Shown one piece after another: positions 6,042 through 12,678 of a stretch of 12,678 nucleotides of DNA. Both the position numbers and the translations under genes were made by a program. Position 1 is the stretch's first letter, and the number at the start of each line of letters is the position of its first letter. The notes beneath the pieces are model-generated. The model saw only the letters and a program-made list of their open reading frames with translations. It had not been told where the DNA came from and ran no database searches. Location: the NCBI GenBank assembly GCA_015491585.1, contig WFVQ01000081.1, forward strand, positions 1 to 12,678, written 5' to 3'. The DNA comes from Deltaproteobacteria bacterium (GTDB lineage: Bacteria > Desulfobacterota > Dissulfuribacteria > Dissulfuribacterales > S140-46).

Positions 6042-7370
6042 TCACGAGGCCCTGGCCACGGCCAGGAGGCCCGCGACTTCATCGCCGCCCTCCTTTCTGA
6101 GGACGGTGCGTTCACAGGCTACCATCTCAAGATGGCTCTCTTTCACCGCCTTGTCAACGTATTCACGCGAATGGGCATAGCGGCCGCTGGGCTGGAGGCG
6201 TTGCCCCTCCCTGGCATTGGAGAGCAGCTCCACGCTGAACCCAACGACCCCGCCGTGCTTCAGCCCCCTTCTGAAATTGCCCAGGGCCAGGGCGAGATCG
6301 CCGCAATAGACCAGGACGTCCGAGGCGTATATAAGATCGAAAGCAGCGGTGAAGGGCCACTGCCCCAGCAGATCGAAGCAGACAAGCAGGTCGTAGAGCC
6401 CCTTCTCTCCAGCCTGTCTCAACATGTTGAGGGATATGTCGCCTCCCACCAGCAGGGAGGCATGGGGCCGGTAGAACTCCGCGCCCAGACCGGTTCCGCA
6501 CCCGGCGTCGAGGATCTCTCCCTGGACACGGACGCAGGAGGAGATGAGCCGGTACAGGGCCGAAGGCGTCTTATATTCCAGCTCGCCGGTGAGTATGGCG
6601 TCGAACCTGGAGGCGGCCTGATCGAAGAGCCTCTTCACATACGAGGCGGGTGGCCTCTGTACCGCCTCTCCGCGAAGCGCCGCCAGCATGAACCGCGCCT
6701 CATCGTGTGCTGGATCCACTTCCAGCAGCCGGACCAGCAGCGCCTCCGCCTCTCCATACCTCTCCGTCCGCTGGCAGAGGTGGGCGAGGTTGAACAGCGG
6801 GGAGACATACCCATCAGAGAGCTCCAGGGCCTTCCGGAACGCCGCCTCCGCCTCTTCTGAACGTCCCAGCTCGTCCAGGGCCACTCCCAGGTTGTTCCAC
6901 CCCTCCGCGAACCCAGGGGCAAGCTCCACGGACTTGACGAACATCGGGACAGCCTCTCCTCCCCTTCCGGTTTGGAGGAGCAACAGCCCCATATTGTTCC
7001 AGGCAAGATGAAAGGAGGGATCGAGTCCCAGCAGCGTGGAGTAGGCCTTCTGGGCGTCCTGGTAGCGGCCGAGCCGCTGGGCCGTCCTCCCCATGTTGTA
7101 CAGGCCGGCGGCCGACAACAGGCCGGCTGACGAAAGACGGGCGTAGAGGGCCAGCCCCTCCTCTCCCCTGCCGCATTCCGCCAGGAGCATGGCGCGCAGC
7201 TCGAGGAACCGCGGGTCCCTGGCCCCGCTGCCATACAACTCGTCGGCCAGCTCCAGGGCAGCCTCAGAATCTCCAGAGTCAAGGAGCATCTTGAGCCGTT
7301 GCCACGGTATCCCGCCGCCCCATGCCCTACGAGAGCCTTTCTTCTTTTTTCCCTTCTTCCTCTTCCGCAT
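6042..7370 (-). CDS. TPR-repeat SAM-dependent methyltransferase (COG4976-like)
   Basis: About 442 residues from the ATG at 7370-7368, which has AGGA 8 bases upstream. Upstream in-frame ATG (7379) and GTG (7427) starts lack a well-placed ribosome site. The head is strongly basic (MRKRKKGKKKKGSRR). About four tetratricopeptide repeats span residues 85-221, with typical W-N-N-L-G and A-x-x-x-F signatures. A linker, YVKRLFDQAASRFD, is characteristic of the TPR-methyltransferase family. The class I SAM-binding motif ILDAGCGTG lies near residue 286, with an acidic GGD after the second strand (309-311) and DLIYASDVLVY near 345. The methyl acceptor is unknown. The TPR region probably binds a protein target or partner. 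It is followed by the SHOCT-like gene. Confidence 0.85.
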   Translation of the reverse strand: MRKRKKGKKKKGSRRAWGGGIPWQRLKMLLDSGDSEAALELADELYGSGARDPRFLELRAMLLAECGRGEEGLALYARLSSAGLLSAAGLYNMGRTAQRLGRYQDAQKAYSTLLGLDPSFHLAWNNMGLLLLQTGRGGEAVPMFVKSVELAPGFAEGWNNLGVALDELGRSEEAEAAFRKALELSDGYVSPLFNLAHLCQRTERYGEAEALLVRLLEVDPAHDEARFMLAALRGEAVQRPPASYVKRLFDQAASRFDAILTGELEYKTPSALYRLISSCVRVQGEILDAGCGTGLGAEFYRPHASLLVGGDISLNMLRQAGEKGLYDLLVCFDLLGQWPFTAAFDLIYASDVLVYCGDLALALGNFRRGLKHGGVVGFSVELLSNAREGQRLQPSGRYAHSREYVDKAVKESHLEMVACERTVLRKEGGDEVAGLLAVARAS

Positions 7371-7420
7371 GCCTGGCATCCTACAGAAAAAGGGAGTGCC
7401 AGGGAAGTGGGGGGAGCCGG

Positions 7421-7449
7421 TTGCCACCTCCGCCCGAACGTACTATTCC
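7421..7449 (+). promoter_or_regulatory. Candidate promoter of the Nudix gene
   Basis: TTGCCA (7421-7426, 5 of 6 matches to TTGACA) is followed 17 bp later by TATTCC (7444-7449), a poor -10. It is in the right place for the Nudix gene, but the evidence is weak. Confidence 0.25.
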
Positions 7450-7478
7450 TTCTCTATTCGATGCAAGGGAGTTGAAAA

Positions 7479-7931
7479 ATGGTGTTGTCAGCTGGCGTCG
7501 TCGTGGTACGCGAGGAGGATGGAAAATGGTGCTTCCTGCTCCTCAGGGCATACGGCTATTGGGACTTCCCCAAGGGCATAGTCGAAGATGGAGAAGAGCC
7601 GCTGGAGGCCGCAAAACGCGAAGTGGAGGAGGAGACCACCATAACGGACCTATCGTTCCGCTGGGGCCTTGACTACATGGAGACCGCTCCCTACCGGCGG
7701 GGGACCAAGATCGCCCGCTACTACCTGGCTTCCACCTCACGGAAGGAGATCACCCTGCCGGTCAATCCCAACATAGGCAGGCCCGAACACGACGCATACA
7801 AATGGGTCGATCTCCATACGGCAATGGAGATGGTGGCGGAACGGGTCAAGCCGGTGGTCAAATGGGCAGCGGAACGCCTGGGAATACCCTTCACCACCGG
7901 TAACGTACCGTCTCGCCCTCGAAGTTCATGA
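7479..7931 (+). CDS. Nudix hydrolase, possibly Ap4A-type
   Basis: A 150-residue cytoplasmic protein. The ATG at 7479 has GGGAG 7 bases upstream. The Nudix box starts at Gly33: G-x5-E39-x7-R47-E48-V-x-E51-E52-x-T54-I. Every catalytic glutamate is present; only the usual glycine near the end is replaced by Thr54. The WDFPKG lead-in and overall size suit MutT-like pyrophosphatases, and similarity to diadenosine tetraphosphate hydrolases is plausible. It would cleave nucleoside diphosphate-X compounds; the true substrate cannot be read from sequence. Its last 41 bases overlap the convergent aminomutase gene, so the C-terminal tail (about residues 138-150) is constrained by coding on both strands. 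It is divergent from the TPR-methyltransferase gene. Confidence 0.9.
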   Translation: MVLSAGVVVVREEDGKWCFLLLRAYGYWDFPKGIVEDGEEPLEAAKREVEEETTITDLSFRWGLDYMETAPYRRGTKIARYYLASTSRKEITLPVNPNIGRPEHDAYKWVDLHTAMEMVAERVKPVVKWAAERLGIPFTTGNVPSRPRSS

Positions 7932-8964
7932 ACAGCGCCTCCTCCCCAGACAGGGAGAGGCAGTGCGCCCTCTCGGCCGAGACCTTCCCCTTCCCGCCTG
8001 GGAGATCCACCACGAAACGGGGCAGCGTAAGCCCACCGGTCCTGCCCCACATGCCCTCCATCATGGAGATCCCCTCGGGCAGCGGCACCCTGAAGTGGTC
8101 CGTGCCCAGGGCAGAATCGCACTGGAACAGGTAATACGGCCTCACCGAGATGGCCTGGAGCCGTCTGAACAGGGTCAGCAGGACCTCCTGGTCATCGTTG
8201 ACGCCCTTTAGGAGGACTGTGTGGTTGGAGACCGGAATCCCCCTGGTCACCAAGGAGTCGCAGGCCTCCTCCGCCTCCCTGGTAACCTCCCTCGGGTGGT
8301 TGAAATGGGTATTTATCCACAGCGGCCTCGCCCCCTCCAGTACCGAGCAGAGTTCAGGGGTCACCCGCATGGGAAGGGTGACCGGCACCCTCGTTCCGAT
8401 CCTGACCACCTCCACGTGGGGGATCGCCCTCAGGGCCTCCAGTATCCGGGATAGCCTGGAGAGGGGAAGCATGAGGGGATCTCCTCCGGAGAGGATCACC
8501 TCGCGGACTCCCCTTTCCCTCCTGATGTAGTCCAGCGCCCGCCTCCACTCCTTTGAGCCGAGCAACGCCTCCGGCCTGCGCCACGTCCGCTTCCTGTTGC
8601 AATGCCTGCACAGTACAGGGCAGACAGCGCTGGCCAGCAGCAGGACCCGGTCGGGATAGCGGTGCACCAGACCAGGGAGGGGGGAGTAACGCTGTTCGGC
8701 AAGGGGATCTGGAGTGGAATCGGGCAGCCTGAACGCCACCTCATCCTGGGAGGGGACACACTGCCGGGCTATGGGATCGGCTGGATCATCCCAGCGGATC
8801 AGGGAGGCGTAATAAGGGGTTATGGAGACGGGATACCTGGCGGCGACTGGGATTAGAGCCTCCCGCTCCTCGTAATGAAGGGGGAGGTGCTCCACCCTCG
8901 AGATGCGGTTGACGAGCTGCCATCTCCAGTCGCGCCAGCGCTCTCCCCTCTCTCCAGGGTTCAT
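7891..8964 (-). CDS. Radical-SAM lysine 2,3-aminomutase family protein, short form without C-terminal zinc region
   Basis: A 357-residue protein. The N-terminal WRDWRWQLVNRI is the family signature. Cys115/119/122 (CPVLCRHC) bind the radical-SAM 4Fe-4S cluster, and SGGDPL (159-164) helps bind SAM. Lys327, in PGGKGK, matches the PLP lysine of clostridial lysine 2,3-aminomutase. Asp283 (QCD) and Asp320 (VVD) match the two aspartates that hold the lysine side chain. The family form is about 416 residues; this one stops about 50 residues early and lacks the zinc cysteines, with Asp258 where the internal zinc cysteine lies. It probably makes beta-lysine, or modifies lysine as EpmB does, although EpmB lacks the second aspartate. 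No ablB or epmA is nearby. Its ATG directly follows the purA stop, with no strong ribosome site, so coupled translation is likely. Confidence 0.9.
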   Translation of the reverse strand: MNPGERGERWRDWRWQLVNRISRVEHLPLHYEEREALIPVAARYPVSITPYYASLIRWDDPADPIARQCVPSQDEVAFRLPDSTPDPLAEQRYSPLPGLVHRYPDRVLLLASAVCPVLCRHCNRKRTWRRPEALLGSKEWRRALDYIRRERGVREVILSGGDPLMLPLSRLSRILEALRAIPHVEVVRIGTRVPVTLPMRVTPELCSVLEGARPLWINTHFNHPREVTREAEEACDSLVTRGIPVSNHTVLLKGVNDDQEVLLTLFRRLQAISVRPYYLFQCDSALGTDHFRVPLPEGISMMEGMWGRTGGLTLPRFVVDLPGGKGKVSAERAHCLSLSGEEALFMNFEGETVRYRW

Positions 8965-10260
8965 CTATCCGAACGGATTCTCCAGGAGAAGGGTCTGGTC
9001 CCTGGCCGGCCCCACGCTCACGATAGAGACGGGCACACCCGACAAATCTTCTATCCTCTTGATATAATCCCTCGCCTCCTGGGGAAGATCGTCGAACTCC
9101 TGCACTTCATCAAGGGACTGGCTCCAGCCTGGATACTCGGTATAGACCGGTTCGATGGCCTCCACCTCCCGGATATTGCCGGGCATGGAGTGGATGGAGT
9201 CTCCTCCAATCCGGTAGGAGGTGCAGACCTTTAGCCGCTCCAAGCCGCTCAGGACATCCAGCTTGGTCAGGGCCAGGGCATCCAGGCCGTTTATCCTAAC
9301 CGCATCCTTGAGCACCACTCCGTCGAGCCAGCCGCACCGCCTCTTCCTGCCGGTGGTGGCGCCGAACTCCGCCCCCTTCTCCTGGAGATGGCTCCCCACC
9401 TCGTCGTCGAGCTCCGTCGGGAACGGGCCGCCTCCCACCCTGGTGGTGTACGCCTTGCAGATCCCGATCACCTTATCGATCTTGCTAGGCCCGATGCCGG
9501 CACCGCAGCAGGCACCGCCGGCGATGGTGTTGGAAGAGGTCACGAAGGGATAGGTCCCGTGGTCGATGTCGAGCTGCGTGCCCTGGGCGCCCTCGAACAG
9601 GATGTTCTTGCCCTGACGGCGCGCATCGTCGATGATGACAGATACGTTGGCCACGTAAGGGGCGAGGCGCTCGGCATATCTCTGATACTCTGCGTATATG
9701 GCATCGGCGTCGAATGGACCGGCACCCAGCATCTCGGTGAGTATGAAGTTCTTCTCCTTCACGTTGGCATCGAGCTTCTCTCTGAAGAGTACGGGATCGA
9801 GGAGGTCCCCCACCTTGATGCCGTTGCGCACCACCTTGTCCTCGTAGCAGGGCCCGATGCCGCGGCCTGTGGTCCCTATCTTCTTGCCCTTTGACTTCGC
9901 GGCCTCGCGGGCGTGATCCAGCCCCTTGTGATAGGGCATTATCAGATGGGTATTCATGCTGATCTTCAGGCGGCCAGGGGTCACCTCCCGCCCCTTCTCA
10001 GCCAGATGATCCAACTCCTCCACCAGGATGGCGGGATCAAGCACCACCCCGTTTCCTATCATGCAGAGCTTCTCCTCGTGGAGTATCCCGGAGGGTATGA
10101 GGTGAAATATGAACTTCTCACCATCCACCACCAAGGTATGACCGGCATTGTTGCCTCCCTGGAAGCGGACTATGATATCGGCGTATTCAGTGAGCAGGTC
10201 AACGATCTTTCCCTTGCCCTCGTCCCCCCACTGGGTGCCAACGACCACTACAGTTGCCAT
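8965..10260 (-). CDS. purA: Adenylosuccinate synthetase
   Basis: A 431-residue cytoplasmic enzyme of normal length. It joins IMP and aspartate using GTP to give adenylosuccinate, the first step from IMP to AMP. GTQWGDEGKGK (residues 8-18) is the glycine-rich phosphate loop with the catalytic aspartate. NNAGHTL (about 36-42) carries the catalytic histidine. GTTGRGIGP (about 128-136), EGAQGTQLDID and TTRVGGGPFPTE are all intact, and the C-terminal ALTKLDVL matches the guanine-binding region. The ATG at 10260-10258 has GGGGAGG upstream at 6-bp spacing. It is transcribed away from polA and its stop abuts the aminomutase start, so the two form an operon of probably unrelated functions. Confidence 0.98.
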   Translation of the reverse strand: MATVVVVGTQWGDEGKGKIVDLLTEYADIIVRFQGGNNAGHTLVVDGEKFIFHLIPSGILHEEKLCMIGNGVVLDPAILVEELDHLAEKGREVTPGRLKISMNTHLIMPYHKGLDHAREAAKSKGKKIGTTGRGIGPCYEDKVVRNGIKVGDLLDPVLFREKLDANVKEKNFILTEMLGAGPFDADAIYAEYQRYAERLAPYVANVSVIIDDARRQGKNILFEGAQGTQLDIDHGTYPFVTSSNTIAGGACCGAGIGPSKIDKVIGICKAYTTRVGGGPFPTELDDEVGSHLQEKGAEFGATTGRKRRCGWLDGVVLKDAVRINGLDALALTKLDVLSGLERLKVCTSYRIGGDSIHSMPGNIREVEAIEPVYTEYPGWSQSLDEVQEFDDLPQEARDYIKRIEDLSGVPVSIVSVGPARDQTLLLENPFG

Positions 10261-10292
10261 CGGATGCCTCCCCTTTACTTTTCCAGCGCAGA

Positions 10293-10321
10293 AGGATACT
10301 TAAAGCCATGACAAAAGTCAA
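10293..10321 (-). promoter_or_regulatory. Sigma70-like promoter of purA
   Basis: On the minus strand TTGACT (10321-10316; 5 of 6) and TATCCT (10298-10293; 4 of 6) are separated by exactly 17 bp. The expected start near 10286 gives a leader of about 25 bases carrying the purA ribosome site. The -35 box falls inside TTGAC-N4-GTCAT, a 9 of 10 match to an HcpR-type palindrome. Confidence 0.6.
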
Positions 10322-10328
10322 ACACGGA

Positions 10329-10352
10329 CCCGGCGATCCCTTGCCTGCCGGG
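10329..10352 (+). other. Small inverted repeat in polA leader
   Basis: CCCGGC and GCCGGG are separated by 12 bases, upstream of the polA ribosome site. It could form a weak leader hairpin; function unknown and possibly chance. No convincing polA promoter boxes were found on the plus strand in this gap. Confidence 0.25.
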
Positions 10353-10378
10353 GGAAACAGCCGGAAAGGAGAACACCC

Positions 10379-12678
10379 ATGACGTCCAGAGACGGAGGCG
10401 AGGCCCTGTTCCTGATCGACGGAAGCTCTTACCTGTACAGGGCCTACTTCGCCATCAGGCAGCCATTGACCACCCGTTCCGGCCTTCCCACGAAGGCCGT
10501 CTACGGCATAGTCAGCATGTTGTGGAAGGTGCTGCGGGAAAAGGCCCCCACCTATGCGGCCATCCTGTGGGATGCCAAGGGACCGACATTCAGACACGAG
10601 ATTTACGGGGAATACAAGACGAACCGCCCTCCCATGCCCGACGACCTCGCGGTCCAGGTGCCATACGTGAGAAAGGTAGTAGAGGCTATGGGGATGGTGC
10701 AGCTCGAACAGGAGGGATACGAAGCGGACGACCTCATGGCCGCCATCGCAGTCAGGATCACCGGCGTGCCCATAATCATCGTCTCAGGAGACAAGGATCT
10801 CATTCAGCTAGTGGACCAGCGCGTCACCATATGGGACCCCATGAAGGACCAGGTCATAGACCTGGAGTGGGTGCGGAAAAACATGGGTATAGAACCGGCC
10901 CAATTCCGCGACGTCCTGGCCCTGGCCGGCGATCCCTCGGACAACATACCTGGAGTGCCGGGCATAGGGCAGAAGACCGCCTTGAAACTCATTGCCAGGT
11001 TCGGCTCAATCGAGGACCTGCTGTCGCACCTGGACATGCTAAAGGGCAAGACCAGGGAGCGGCTGGAGGAGAACGCCCAGAGGATCGGGCTATGGAGACG
11101 GCTGGTGACCCTGGACTCCGGCGTCGATGTCCCTGATGAACTCTCCTTCTACCAGAGGTCGGCCCTGGACCACGCCAGGCTCAGGTCACTTTTTCAGGAA
11201 CTTGAATTCAACACCTTTCTCAAGGATATCGTGCCTGAACAGACCATTCCGATGGATGGATACGAAGTGGTCTCCACCCCTGGGGAGCTGCAGAAGTGGT
11301 GCAACCGCATCAAGCAAAAGGGCCACGTGGTCCTGGACACCGAGACCACCAGCGAGAATCCAATGGACGCCTCCCTGGTGGGGATATCCATCTGCGTAGA
11401 GCCTCCGGAGGCCGCCTATATCCCGCTGGCCCACGGTGCGCCGGACTCCAGGAACATGGAGCGTGAGGCGCTGGAACGGTTGCTGGCACCCCTCCTCGCT
11501 GACCCAGAGGTAGGCAAGACCGGGCAGAACATCAAGTACGACCTGGTGGTGCTGGAGCGCAACGGCATCTCCCTCAGGGGCATCGAAGGAGACACCATGA
11601 TCGCCTCCTATCTCCTCAACCCCACCAAGAGGCAACACAACCTCGAGGCCCTGGCAGAGGAGGTGCTGGGGCACAGGATGATTACCTTCAAAGAGGTTAC
11701 CAGGCACTACAAAGGGGATGGAGGGTTCTCCAACGTTCCGGTGGAACAGGCCGCCAAGTACTCGTGCGAGGATGTACACGTCACTGCGCTGGTCAAGGAG
11801 GTACTGTGGCCTAAGCTGAAGGAGAACGGACAGTGGGACCTCTTCACCGGGATCGAGATGCCCCTGGTGCCCATACTGGCAGACATGGAGATGAGGGGCG
11901 TGCTGGTGGACAGGGCGGGGCTGCGCCGCCTATCGGAACAGTTCTCCAGAGAGCTGGAAGGGCTGGAGAGAGAAATATACCAGGCAGCGGGCCGGGAGTT
12001 CAACGTCAACTCCACCAAGCAGCTAGCGGAGATCCTGTTCGAAGAGCTGGGCCTTCCCCAAGTGAAGAAGACTCGCAAGAAGACCGGCTACTCCACCGAC
12101 ATGGAGGTCCTCAAGGCCCTGGCCGGCCGCCATCCCCTCCCTGCTCTCATGCTCAGGTACAGGAACCTGGCAAAGCTCAAATCCACCTACGTGGACGGCC
12201 TGGAAAAGATGATTCATCCGGAAACGGGAAGGATCCACACCTCATTCAACCAAACTGTAACCGCCACCGGCAGGCTCTCGTCCAGCAACCCCAATCTCCA
12301 GAACATACCGGTGAGAAGCGACGAGGGTATGGAAATTCGGTCCCTGTTCGTGGCTCCTGAGGGCTTCCTCCTGGTATCCGCCGACTACTCGCAGATAGAC
12401 CTGCGCGTCCTCGCCCACTACTCTGGGGACGAGAACCTGGTACAGGCATTCAAGAGGGGGGAGGACATCCACACCAGGACCGCCGCCCTCATCCTCGGTC
12501 TGAACGAGGCGATGGTCACCCCTGAGATGAGGCGCATGGCCAAGACGGTGAATTTCGGGATCGTCTACGGCATGAGCGCCTACGGCCTTGCCAAGGAGCT
12601 GGGCATGGACAGGAAGGAGGCACAGCGGTTCATCGACAAGTACTTCGAGACCTATCCCGGGGTCAAGAGATACATGGA
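10379..12678 (+). CDS. polA: DNA polymerase I, cut by right window edge
   Basis: The ATG at 10379 has AAGGAG 7 bases upstream. 766 codons are visible of an expected 890 or so. Residues 1-290 form the 5'-3' exonuclease: Asp14, Asp117/118 (EADD), Asp138/140 (SGDKDL) and Asp185/188 (GDPSDNIPGVPGIG) are present. The 3'-5' proofreading domain is intact: Asp320/Glu322 (DTET), Asn384/Asp388 (NIKYD) and Tyr461/Asp465 (YSCED). In the polymerase domain, TATGRLSS is at 628 and motif A DYSQIDLR at 669-676. The O-helix has Arg718, Lys722, Phe726 and Tyr730, which correspond to E. coli Arg754, Lys758, Phe762 and Tyr766. Motif A ends in Asp674, where Glu is usual (E. coli Glu710, the steric gate). Motif C lies beyond the edge. 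Role: Okazaki-fragment processing and repair. Divergent from purA. Confidence 0.97.
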   Translation, partial: MTSRDGGEALFLIDGSSYLYRAYFAIRQPLTTRSGLPTKAVYGIVSMLWKVLREKAPTYAAILWDAKGPTFRHEIYGEYKTNRPPMPDDLAVQVPYVRKVVEAMGMVQLEQEGYEADDLMAAIAVRITGVPIIIVSGDKDLIQLVDQRVTIWDPMKDQVIDLEWVRKNMGIEPAQFRDVLALAGDPSDNIPGVPGIGQKTALKLIARFGSIEDLLSHLDMLKGKTRERLEENAQRIGLWRRLVTLDSGVDVPDELSFYQRSALDHARLRSLFQELEFNTFLKDIVPEQTIPMDGYEVVSTPGELQKWCNRIKQKGHVVLDTETTSENPMDASLVGISICVEPPEAAYIPLAHGAPDSRNMEREALERLLAPLLADPEVGKTGQNIKYDLVVLERNGISLRGIEGDTMIASYLLNPTKRQHNLEALAEEVLGHRMITFKEVTRHYKGDGGFSNVPVEQAAKYSCEDVHVTALVKEVLWPKLKENGQWDLFTGIEMPLVPILADMEMRGVLVDRAGLRRLSEQFSRELEGLEREIYQAAGREFNVNSTKQLAEILFEELGLPQVKKTRKKTGYSTDMEVLKALAGRHPLPALMLRYRNLAKLKSTYVDGLEKMIHPETGRIHTSFNQTVTATGRLSSSNPNLQNIPVRSDEGMEIRSLFVAPEGFLLVSADYSQIDLRVLAHYSGDENLVQAFKRGEDIHTRTAALILGLNEAMVTPEMRRMAKTVNFGIVYGMSAYGLAKELGMDRKEAQRFIDKYFETYPGVKRYM

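Noticed and set aside
5709..6860. Long plus-strand open frame of 383 codons
   Set aside because: It runs opposite the TPR-methyltransferase and SHOCT-like genes, has low-complexity Pro/Ser/Arg composition and no recognisable domain. The minus-strand frames carry clear family motifs.
10261..10378. A plus-strand polA promoter such as TTTACT with GATACT
   Set aside because: The spacing (15 bp) and box matches are too poor to support a call; only the purA promoter on the other strand is convincing.
11186..11779. Minus-strand open frame of 197 codons inside polA
   Set aside because: The plus strand encodes the intact 3'-5' exonuclease motifs of polA here; the antisense frame has no recognisable features.

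Overview
This looks like a GC-rich chromosomal segment from an anaerobic or microaerophilic bacterium. Arginine is often AGG and isoleucine often ATA, which is unusual for GC-rich DNA. Class-I-type Hcp, several 4Fe-4S proteins, a siroheme reductase-like protein and an Hcp-type regulatory site suggest a sulfate-reducer-like or syntrophic lineage (Desulfobacterota or a neighbouring phylum). That placement is inference from gene content, not a measured phylogeny. No tRNA, rRNA, CRISPR array, insertion sequence or phage gene was seen.

Layout. Positions 1-1593 (minus strand) hold an unrecognised 92-93-residue protein, a left-handed beta-helix acyltransferase-like protein, and the start of an exported parvulin-type peptidyl-prolyl isomerase that runs off the left edge. 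A GC-rich hairpin at 1619-1637 separates this group from the Hcp operon. Positions 1677-5644 (minus) form a four-gene redox operon. In transcription order it encodes a compact siroheme reductase with two ferredoxin clusters, the hybrid cluster protein Hcp, a zinc-ribbon protein whose back half resembles a decayed HD domain, and a ferredoxin-like protein with an extra cysteine-rich domain. Its promoter region carries an 18-bp palindrome of the FNR/HcpR type, centred about 41.5 bp before the inferred transcription start. That is the classic activator position and ties the operon to anaerobic or nitrosative control.

Positions 5825-7370 (minus) hold a TPR-methyltransferase (COG4976-like) followed by a small SHOCT-like membrane protein. 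A Nudix hydrolase (7479-7931, plus) is divergent from them and overlaps, tail to tail by 41 bp, a radical-SAM lysine 2,3-aminomutase-family gene (7891-8964, minus). That gene starts on the base after the stop codon of purA (8965-10260, minus). purA is divergent from polA (10379 to the right edge, plus). The shared purA/polA gap holds a good sigma70-like promoter for purA.

The most coherent functional unit is the Hcp operon, probably for detoxifying NO, hydroxylamine or related nitrogen oxides. The most interesting details are its operator geometry, the apparently active-site-less HD relative, the aminomutase that lacks the C-terminal zinc region while keeping lysine-binding aspartates, and a Glu-to-Asp change at the steric-gate position of DNA polymerase I.
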